A program made the position numbers and the translations under genes. From positions 1-8,678 of the forward strand of contig JAJFIG010000191.1 in the NCBI GenBank assembly GCA_021775195.1: a DNA stretch of 8,678 nucleotides. The letters run 5' to 3'. The notes below the pieces were generated by a model. It was not told where the DNA came from and searched no databases. It saw only the letters and a program-made list of their open reading frames with translations. Numbering within the stretch: position 1 is the first letter of the stretch; each line of letters starts with the position of its first letter. This DNA comes from Rhodospirillales bacterium (GTDB lineage: Bacteria > Pseudomonadota > Alphaproteobacteria > Rhodospirillales > 2-02-FULL-58-16). Positions 1-4,792 of the stretch are shown in pieces.

Positions 1-20
1 TGGTTAGGCGCGTTTCGCAT

Positions 21-39
21 GCCGATGCAGGGCATCGGC
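21..39. repeat. Perfect hairpin, 8-bp arms
   Basis: GCCGATGC at 21-28 and GCATCGGC at 32-39 are perfect reverse complements around a 3-base loop (AGG). T20 and A40 can extend the stem to 9 bp. No T-run follows on either strand, so it is not a classical intrinsic terminator. It lies downstream of rpoZ, in a 211-base stretch with no credible gene. The core CGATGC-N3-GCATCG recurs at 125-139. What is seen is the palindrome; its function is unknown. Confidence 0.6.
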
Positions 40-62
40 AAAGATACGCAACGACGCCACGG

Positions 63-115
63 CGCAAAAGCACCCGGCCTTCGGTGGGGCAAATCGGTTC
101 CCCGGGTGCGTTGCG
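63..115 (-). terminator. Possible rpoZ intrinsic terminator or structured RNA
   Basis: Read on the minus strand, GCACCCGG (109-102) pairs perfectly with CCGGGTGC (77-70), and four Ts follow directly (69-66). An outer CGCAA/TTGCG pairing (115-111 with 67-63) can prolong the stem across a small asymmetric bulge. The 24-base loop holds a further GGGG/CCCC pairing. A GC stem followed by a short U-run, about 100 bases past the rpoZ stop, suits a weak terminator. The T-run is short and the loop long, so a processed or regulatory RNA structure ahead of the next gene is the alternative. Confidence 0.4.
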
Positions 116-124
116 GCCCTCGCC

Positions 125-139
125 CGATGCGCTGCATCG
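125..139. repeat. Second hairpin sharing the 21-39 stem core
   Basis: CGATGC (125-130) and GCATCG (134-139) form a perfect 6-bp stem around GCT. The stem core is identical to that of the hairpin at 21-39 while the loop differs, so either arm of one could also pair with an arm of the other. This could be a small repeated palindromic element or one composite fold in the rpoZ 3' region. Confidence 0.5.
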
Positions 140-211
140 CGCTTCCTGCCGCGCCTGCCCGGAAAATCGATTTGCCTCCATCAAATTGATCCCATTTGGT
201 CGGGAAGCGCT

Positions 212-664
212 CTAGTCTTCCGGGAGGTCGGCGTCCGCCTCCTCGGCATCTTCATAAAGCGGCTTTACGGGCTCTTCCGCGCTTTCGGCGACCGCGACCT
301 CGGCGTTAGCAGCGGCCGCGGGTCCCTCCTCGGTCGCGCCCGTTTCCTTGCCGGCATCGGGCTGAGCCTCGGCGTTGCCGTCGATTTCCTGCTGGATGGC
401 GAGGAAATCCATCTCGTCCTCTTCCGGCTCGTCCATCTCGACGTGCTTCTGGAGGCCCTTGACAAGTGCGTTCTCAAGATCCCCTAGGTCGACCGTCTCG
501 TCGGCGATTTCACGCAGGGCGATAACCGGGTTCTTGTCGTTGTCCCGTTCGACGGTAAGCTGCGCGCCGGCGGACACGGCCCGGGCCCGCTGTGCGGCCA
601 ACATGACCAACTGGAAGCGGTTGGGAATCTTCAGTACGCAGTCTTCAACGGTAACGCGAGCCAT
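212..664 (-). CDS. rpoZ: DNA-directed RNA polymerase omega subunit
   Basis: Omega is the small RNA polymerase subunit that wraps the beta' C-terminus, helps assembly, and in proteobacteria forms part of a ppGpp site. The first 70 or so residues match the family: MARVTVEDC at the start, the PNRF motif at 14-17, a RARAVSAGA stretch near 27-34, and [14 protein letters not shown] at 41-54. The protein is 150 residues, longer than the usual 90-130, because residues about 76-150 form an acidic, Ala/Glu/Asp-rich, probably disordered tail. Position 11 is Leu where an acidic residue is more usual. The ATG at 664 has a GGAGAGG ribosome site 5 bases upstream and a promoter at 711-739. FolK lies upstream on the same strand. 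In many proteobacteria relA/spoT follows rpoZ; here that would lie beyond position 1. Confidence 0.96.
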   Translation of the reverse strand: MARVTVEDCVLKIPNRFQLVMLAAQRARAVSAGAQLTVERDNDKNPVIALREIADETVDLGDLENALVKGLQKHVEMDEPEEDEMDFLAIQQEIDGNAEAQPDAGKETGATEEGPAAAANAEVAVAESAEEPVKPLYEDAEEADADLPED

Positions 665-710
665 ATAAACCTCTCCACAGGGAACAAATCGGAGCCAAAA
701 CGGCGCTGTT

Positions 711-739
711 TATATATTGTGCACGGCAATATAAGGCAA
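711..739 (-). promoter_or_regulatory. rpoZ promoter with overlapping dyad
   Basis: On the minus strand, TTGCCT (739-734) and TATATA (716-711) are separated by 17 bases, a good sigma-70-type layout that predicts a transcript start near 704 and a leader of about 40 bases. A perfect 7-bp inverted repeat, TATATTG (713-719) and CAATATA (727-733), fills the spacer and overlaps the -10 box, so a regulator could bind here. The promoter match and dyad are seen directly; regulation is inferred. Confidence 0.65.
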
Positions 740-746
740 GGCAAAT

Positions 747-766
747 ACAGGAATAATTAGGCCTGT
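747..766 (-). terminator. Weak hairpin between folK and rpoZ
   Basis: ACAGG (747-751) and CCTGT (762-766) form a 5-bp stem with a 10-base AT-rich loop, just upstream of the rpoZ -35 box and downstream of the folK stop. On the minus strand ATTTGCC follows, which is a poor U-tract. It could weakly terminate folK transcription or be a chance stem. Confidence 0.2.
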
Positions 767-802
767 CGGGGCGTTGCCGGCGATTTTCACTGGCGACGTG
801 AT

Positions 803-1339
803 CTAATCCGTTGGCCGCCATTCGGTTCCGAATACTCCTTCCCCATCGGCCATGGGTTCGGCGGCCTGGTCCGGTGGCAGGGCGGCAATCAATTCGGCGA
901 TGGCGTGGCCCGAATCGGGATGGCGCCATTCCGGGCACAGGTCGCGAAGGGGAAACAGAACGAAAGCCCGTTGATGCATGCGCGGATGGGGAACCGATAT
1001 CGTGTCGTCTGATCGGATGGTGAGGTCGTCGAAAGCGAGAATATCCATGTCGAGGACACGCGGCGCATTCGGGGCGCCACGCCGGCGCCCGAACCGAACT
1101 TCGATCTCAAGCAAAATATTCAATAATTCTAAAGGATTGATATCGGTTTCGACGTGCACGACCCCGTTCACGAACCAGGGCTGCGCTGACGGCGGTACCG
1201 GGGCGGTGCGATACCAGGGCGACCGCCGCGCGACGGCAACGCCGGTCTCGGCAAGGGCGACAAGGGCGGCGCCACAGGTGGCCCGCGGGGAGCCGTATGG
1301 CGGATTGGCAAGGTTGGCGCCGATACCGATGAGAATCAA
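803..1339 (-). CDS. folK: 2-amino-4-hydroxy-6-hydroxymethyldihydropteridine pyrophosphokinase
   Basis: This cytosolic enzyme transfers pyrophosphate from ATP to 6-hydroxymethyl-7,8-dihydropterin in folate synthesis. The 178-residue protein is of normal length. Visible family features in order are the N-terminal ILIGIGANL strand, the WYRTAPV segment (42-48), PWFVNGV (54-60) in the pterin pocket, E80 with FGRRRGAPNAPRVLDMDIL (83-101) carrying the two metal aspartates D97 and D99, and the PHPRMHQRAFVLFPL signature (117-131). The start is a TTG at 1339: the sequence then begins exactly where FolK proteins do, and an in-frame TGA lies only seven codons upstream. The ribosome site is weak (GGGA about 9 bases upstream). 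RpoZ follows 138 bases downstream with its own promoter. Confidence 0.95.
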   Translation of the reverse strand: MILIGIGANLANPPYGSPRATCGAALVALAETGVAVARRSPWYRTAPVPPSAQPWFVNGVVHVETDINPLELLNILLEIEVRFGRRRGAPNAPRVLDMDILAFDDLTIRSDDTISVPHPRMHQRAFVLFPLRDLCPEWRHPDSGHAIAELIAALPPDQAAEPMADGEGVFGTEWRPTD

Positions 1340-1363
1340 AGCCCAGTGTCCCGTATTTCACTT

Positions 1364-1381
1364 GCACCACCAAGGTGGTGC
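1364..1381. repeat. Perfect inverted repeat in folK leader
   Basis: GCACCACC (1364-1371) and GGTGGTGC (1374-1381) are perfect reverse complements separated by AA; as RNA this folds as a 7-bp stem with a CAAG or CTTG tetraloop. It lies about 25 bases upstream of the folK TTG start and in the divergent region before the NYN gene at 1504. It could be an operator or a leader hairpin controlling folK translation, whose ribosome site is poor. There is no T-run on either strand, so a terminator is unlikely. Confidence 0.5.
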
Positions 1382-1449
1382 TCCTACCTAATAGATATCA
1401 ACCATCGGCTATAGACGCCCGTGCCGCCCCCTTCGTGAGGACCGGTAAT

Positions 1450-1478
1450 TTGCGGGCAACGAATTTCTTGCACATAAG
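1450..1478 (+). promoter_or_regulatory. Possible promoter of NYN-UDG pair
   Basis: TTGCGG (1450-1455) and CATAAG (1473-1478) have a 17-base spacer and lie just upstream of the ribosome site of the NYN gene. Each box matches only partly (3/6 and 4/6), so this is a plausible but unproven promoter. Confidence 0.3.
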
Positions 1479-1503
1479 CATATGAAACAAAAGGACTTTA
1501 ATC

Positions 1504-2106
1504 ATGAATTTTTATCCCGAGGAGCGCCTCGGCCTGTTCATTGACGGCTCCAATCTGTACGCCGCGGCGCGGGCTCTCTCCTTCGACATCGATTACAAGC
1601 GACTCCTCAATCTGTTCGCCTCGCAGGGAGTACTGATCCGGGCCTTTTACTACACGGCCTTGATGGAGGAGCAGGAATATTCCCCAATCCGCCCGCTGGT
1701 CGATTGGTTGGACTACAACGGATATACCATGGTGACCAAGCCGACCAAGGAATTCACGGATTCGGCGGGGCGGCGCAAGATCAAGGGAAACATGGATATT
1801 GAGTTGGCCATCGACGTCTTGGAGATGGCCGAGCATCTGGATCATGTGGTTGTGTTTTCCGGTGACGGCGATTTCCGCCGGTTGGTGGACGCCGTCCAAC
1901 GCCGGGGCGTGCGGGTGACCGTGGTCAGCACGGTACGCTCGCAACCCCCCATGGTCGCCGACGAATTGCGCCGCCAGGCGGATTGCTTCATCGAACTGCA
2001 GGATATTCAGGACGATATTGCCCGCCTTTCGTCTGGTCCGGCGCATCACCCGGAGGACGAGAACGGGTTGCCCCAGGGGCACGACGCCCATTTCGAGACC
2101 GCCTGA
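1504..2106 (+). CDS. NYN domain protein, LabA/DUF88 family (PIN-like nuclease)
   Basis: This is a 200-residue PIN-like protein of the NYN/LabA (DUF88) family, whose members are known or predicted metal-dependent RNases. The fold markers are complete: FIDGSNLY at 12-19 with acidic D14 and N17, the KGNMDIELAID block at 94-104 (D98, D104), and VVFSGDGDFRRLV at 116-128 (D121, D123). These acidic residues would form the metal site. The last 35 or so residues (about 166-200) are polar and probably flexible. The ATG at 1504 has AAGGA eight bases upstream. The UDG gene begins 9 bases after the stop, so the two are probably co-transcribed and translationally coupled. Family and active-site layout are clear; the RNA substrate is unknown, and nuclease activity is inferred. 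Confidence 0.92.
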   Translation: MNFYPEERLGLFIDGSNLYAAARALSFDIDYKRLLNLFASQGVLIRAFYYTALMEEQEYSPIRPLVDWLDYNGYTMVTKPTKEFTDSAGRRKIKGNMDIELAIDVLEMAEHLDHVVVFSGDGDFRRLVDAVQRRGVRVTVVSTVRSQPPMVADELRRQADCFIELQDIQDDIARLSSGPAHHPEDENGLPQGHDAHFETA

Positions 2107-2115
2107 GCCGGGCAC

Positions 2116-2769
2116 TTGTCCGCCGAACCCCGAATGCCCGGGCGTGATTGCGCGCGGTGCCCGCGCCTCGTCGCGTTCCGCCAAGCCAACCGGGTTGCCC
2201 ATGCCGATTGGCACAACGCGCCGGTGCCCTCGTTCGAGGCTAGCCGCAGCGATGCCCGCCTGCTGATCGTCGGCCTGGCTCCCGGACTTCGCGGGGCCAA
2301 CCGGACAGGGCGCCCGTTCACCGGCGATTTCGCCGGTGACCTGCTGTACGAAACCCTACTCAAATTTGGCCTGGCCGAAGGGACCTACGGTGCCCGGGCC
2401 GGCGATGGCCTGTCCCTGAACGGTTGCCGGATCACCAATGCGGTGCGCTGCGTGCCGCCGGAAAACAAGCCGATCGGGAGTGAAGTGAAGGCCTGCCGAC
2501 CCTTTCTTGGCGACGAAATCGCGGCGCTCGGGCACCTCAGGGTGATTTTGGCCCTCGGGGTCGTCGCCCATAATGCGGTCGTCGCCACGCTGGGCGCCAG
2601 GATGAGCCATTGGCCCTTTCGCCACGGTGCTTTGCACCGTTTCGACGGCCCGGGTCCGGTGCTTGCCGACAGCTACCATTGCTCGCGGTACAACACCAAT
2701 ACGGGGCGCCTGACCGAGGCCATGTTTCATGGCGTATTCGCCGGCATCATGAAAGAACTCGGCGACTAG
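2116..2769 (+). CDS. Uracil-DNA glycosylase, family 5 (UDGb-like)
   Basis: This enzyme removes uracil and other deaminated bases from DNA at the start of base excision repair. The protein is 217 residues. C12 and C15 (DCARCPRL), C112 (NAVRC) and C127 (KACRPF) match the four cysteines that bind a 4Fe-4S cluster in families 4 and 5. Motif A at 53-71 (GLAPGLRGANRTGRPFTGD) lacks the polar Asp or Asn that families 1 and 4 use there, which is the mark of family 5. H188-C-S-R-Y-N193 is the C-terminal catalytic and intercalation motif. The start is uncertain: TTG at 2116, 9 bases after the NYN stop, or ATG at 2134. Neither has a strong ribosome site, which suggests coupling to NYN translation. Both starts keep all four cysteines. 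Confidence 0.93.
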   Translation: MSAEPRMPGRDCARCPRLVAFRQANRVAHADWHNAPVPSFEASRSDARLLIVGLAPGLRGANRTGRPFTGDFAGDLLYETLLKFGLAEGTYGARAGDGLSLNGCRITNAVRCVPPENKPIGSEVKACRPFLGDEIAALGHLRVILALGVVAHNAVVATLGARMSHWPFRHGALHRFDGPGPVLADSYHCSRYNTNTGRLTEAMFHGVFAGIMKELGD

Positions 2770-2819
2770 ACAGCGGCGGCTCTCAACGCGACCCGCGGTC
2801 CCGGCGTGGATATTCCTGT

Positions 2820-2849
2820 TTGCCGCCGGTCGCCCGTCCTTGGTATACC
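2820..2849 (+). promoter_or_regulatory. Likely thrH promoter
   Basis: TTGCCG (2820-2825) and TATACC (2844-2849) lie 18 bases apart, predicting transcription from about 2856 and a leader near 28 bases. The leader begins close to a 10-bp palindrome, GTCCGCGGAC (2851-2860). This would let thrH be transcribed separately from the NYN-UDG pair. Confidence 0.4.
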
Positions 2850-2883
2850 CGTCCGCGGACAGGAACTTTACGGAGTGAACGGC

Positions 2884-3537
2884 GTGGAAATCATCTGCCT
2901 TGACCTGGAAGGCGTTCTGGTTCCGGAAATCTGGATCAACGTGGCGCAGCGTACAGGGATCGAGGCACTCAGGGCCACGACCCGGGACGTTCCCGATTAC
3001 GATACGCTGATGCGCCAGCGCCTCGGGATCCTCGAGACCCATGGCCTGACCCTGGCCGATATTCAAGGAGTGAGCGAAGCCATGGGACCGCTGGATGGGG
3101 CCAGGGAATTCCTCGATGGCTTGCGGCAGCGCTACCAGGTGGTCATCCTGTCGGACACATTCTACGAATTCGCCGAACCCCTCATGCGCCGGCTCGACTG
3201 GCCGACACTGTTCTGCCATCGGCTCAAGGTCGACGGGGACAACAGGATCGTCGATTACGCCCTGCGCATGCCCGATCACAAGGCGGCCGCCGTGAGGGCC
3301 TTCAAGGGCTTGAATTTCAAGGTATTGGCCGCCGGGGACTCCTACAATGACACGGCGATGCTGACGGAAGCCGATACCGGGATCCTGTTCCAGGCGCCGG
3401 ATCGGGTGATCAAGGAATTCCCCGAGTTCCCAGTGACCTGGGACTATGACGAGCTCGGGCAGCAATTCGCCCTGGCGGCACCCGCAACGGAGACCGCCAT
3501 TCATGAGTCGCCACAGCCGGTTATGGGCGTTTCTTGA
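2884..3537 (+). CDS. thrH: ThrH-like phosphoserine phosphatase/homoserine phosphotransferase
   Basis: This HAD-superfamily phosphatase closely resembles Pseudomonas ThrH, which dephosphorylates phosphoserine and can move phosphate to homoserine, linking serine and threonine metabolism. The N-terminus CLDLEGVLVPEIWI carries nucleophile D7, with Glu rather than Asp at position 9, as in ThrH. The substrate-cap stretch ATTRDVPDYD is at 31-40, motif II is S90 in VVILSDTFYEF, K133 is motif III, and GDSYNDTAML at 151-160 gives D152 and D156 of motif IV. The 217 residues exceed the Pseudomonas protein by about a dozen at the C-terminus. I chose GTG at 2884 because GGAG lies eight bases upstream and the protein then aligns from residue 1. 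An earlier in-frame GTG at 2806 would add 26 residues foreign to the family. Confidence 0.93.
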   Translation: MEIICLDLEGVLVPEIWINVAQRTGIEALRATTRDVPDYDTLMRQRLGILETHGLTLADIQGVSEAMGPLDGAREFLDGLRQRYQVVILSDTFYEFAEPLMRRLDWPTLFCHRLKVDGDNRIVDYALRMPDHKAAAVRAFKGLNFKVLAAGDSYNDTAMLTEADTGILFQAPDRVIKEFPEFPVTWDYDELGQQFALAAPATETAIHESPQPVMGVS

Positions 3538-3603
3538 GGATTTGATTCATTTTCTTGCGCGGTTTCTTCCAGGCCAGAGAGGCACCGGACAAGCCGTTCA
3601 TCG

Positions 3604-3627
3604 TTTAAATATTGTACAGTATTTAAA
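3604..3627. promoter_or_regulatory. 24-bp near-perfect palindrome, candidate operator before GST
   Basis: TTTAAATA (3604-3611) and TATTTAAA (3620-3627) are perfect reverse complements flanking a central TGTACA palindrome (3613-3618). Only the T3612/G3619 pair breaks the symmetry. It sits in an AT-rich gap 55 bases upstream of the GST start, just ahead of -10-like hexamers CATAAT (3639-3644) and TATATT (3648-3653), so it would cover the -35 region of either. The size and dyad suit a dimeric helix-turn-helix repressor. No regulator gene is adjacent in this window, so the protein is unknown. Confidence 0.6.
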
Positions 3628-3682
3628 TGCTACCGTTGCATAATAATTATATTTTTAGCAATAAAACAGGACGTTAATACTA

Positions 3683-4378
3683 ATGATTGATCTGCACACA
3701 TGGCCGACACCCAACGGATTCAAGGTTTCCATCATGCTCGAGGAAACCGCCCTCCCCTACACGGTATTTCCGGTCGACATATCCAAGGGCGACCAGTTCG
3801 CCCCGGACTTCCTGCGGATCAGCCCGAACAACAAGATGCCGGCGATCGTCGATCGCGACGGGCCGGGTGGCGAGCCCTATTCGGTTTTCGAATCCGGCGC
3901 GATCCTCATGTACCTGGCGGAAAAGACGGGCCAATTCATGCCGGAGGAGGTGCGGGACCGGTATCGCGTCATCCAATGGCTCATGTTCCAGATGGGGGGT
4001 ATCGGTCCCCTGCTCGGGCAGGCGCATCATTTCCGCCAATACGCGCCGGACCCCATTCCTTACGCCATCGAGCGCTATACCAATGAAGCAAAACGACTTT
4101 ACGGCGTCTTGAACAAGCGCCTCGAGGAGGAGCCGTATCTCGCCGGCGACTATTCGATCGCCGACATGGCGTGTTTTCCGTGGATACGCTCCCACGAGCG
4201 CCAAGGCCTGGACCTCGCGGACTATCCCGGCGTCAAGCGATGGTTCGCGGCCGTCGGCGAGCGCCCGGCCGTAGAGCGGGGACTGCAGGTTCTCGCCGAC
4301 CGCCGGCGCCAGCCCGGCAAAATGAACGCGGAGGAACGCTCCGTCCTGTTCGGCGACCAGCAATACGCCCGGCACTGA
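3683..4378 (+). CDS. Glutathione S-transferase, nu-class-like (YfcG/YghU type)
   Basis: This cytosolic thioredoxin-fold protein probably uses glutathione as a disulfide reductase or peroxidase, as nu-class GSTs do. The N-terminal domain (about 1-85) contains TWPTPNGFKVSIMLEE at 6-21, where T9 and N11 stand in the nu-class active-site motif instead of a catalytic Tyr, Ser or Cys. The cis-proline region NNKMPAIVD is at 49-57, and the gamma-glutamyl-binding E70-S71 lies in VFESGAI. The helical C-terminal domain has QWLMFQMGGIGPLLGQAHHF and the YSIADMACFPW capping motif. The length (231 residues) is normal. The ATG at 3683 has AGGA 11 bases upstream. A 24-bp palindrome precedes it, suggesting its own regulated promoter. 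It appears intact. The substrate is unknown. Confidence 0.94.
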   Translation: MIDLHTWPTPNGFKVSIMLEETALPYTVFPVDISKGDQFAPDFLRISPNNKMPAIVDRDGPGGEPYSVFESGAILMYLAEKTGQFMPEEVRDRYRVIQWLMFQMGGIGPLLGQAHHFRQYAPDPIPYAIERYTNEAKRLYGVLNKRLEEEPYLAGDYSIADMACFPWIRSHERQGLDLADYPGVKRWFAAVGERPAVERGLQVLADRRRQPGKMNAEERSVLFGDQQYARH

Positions 4379-4792
4379 TATTTTTCTCTGCCTACTTGGC
4401 CTGCTCCCTCCCTGATTGGATGACCGGGTTTGCCACCGGTCTGACGCCGGCCTTCCGCATCCTTGGTTAATATTCCTGTTCATCGTACGAAAGACGAAAA
4501 ACCGTGGAAAGCAAGGCGGTTCGGCGTGTTCGAGTGCTCGGAAAAATATGGATAAATCGGGTTTCAGGTATTTTGTTAACCATAATTACCGTTTTGGACT
4601 GGATGTATCGAAGACTCCAATTGATATCTATTGGATCAATGGTGGCATTTTATTTAAATTTTGCTTTTTTAGACCTCTTGACACTACATGACCAGTTGAT
4701 GATATATTGATTCTTCGAATGGGAAAAAATGACCTCAGCCCTGGAACCCGCAGCGTCTCAAGGGGGGACAAGCGGGTCGACCTGGAACGCCC
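4379..4792. other. AT-rich gap between GST and cyclase with two overlapping small ORFs
   Basis: The part from about 4480 to 4730 is visibly richer in A and T than the rest of the window. It holds two overlapping plus-strand frames. One runs 4504-4710 (GTG start, 68 codons, two hydrophobic segments, so possibly a small membrane protein). The other runs 4548-4691 (ATG start, 47 codons, with GGA five bases upstream). Neither resembles a family I know and neither ribosome site is strong, so I do not call them genes. The only other visible elements are a promoter at 4678-4708 and a 26-codon leader frame (4729-4809). A small RNA is possible. Confidence 0.5.
4678..4708 (+). promoter_or_regulatory. 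Promoter with consensus -35 upstream of cyclase
   Basis: A perfect TTGACA (4678-4683) is followed by TATATT (4703-4708) at 19 bases, or GATATA (4701-4706) at 17 bases. It lies about 85-115 bases before the cyclase ATG. This is the only exact -35 consensus I found near a gene start here. The 19-base spacer is longer than ideal, which might mean activator dependence. Confidence 0.5.

Noticed and set aside
1..40. Possible tRNA or tmRNA 3' end, because the minus strand finishes in CCA at position 1
   Set aside because: No T-loop GTTC motif, acceptor stem or cloverleaf can be drawn; the CCA is most likely chance.
1107..1373. Alternative upstream TTG frame entering folK in another frame
   Set aside because: The frame is off from FolK and gives no FolK residues. 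The TTG at 1339 yields the exact family N-terminus, so no frameshift is needed.
1498..2214. Minus-strand open frame of 238 codons opposite the NYN gene
   Set aside because: Antisense shadow; the NYN strand has conserved acidic motifs and a ribosome site.
2806..2883. Upstream GTG start for thrH
   Set aside because: It would add 26 residues not found in ThrH proteins and cover the likely promoter and ribosome site; GTG 2884 fits both.
2356..3504. Minus-strand open frame of 382 codons spanning UDG and thrH
   Set aside because: It runs antisense across two well-supported genes and an intergenic promoter, with no motif of its own.
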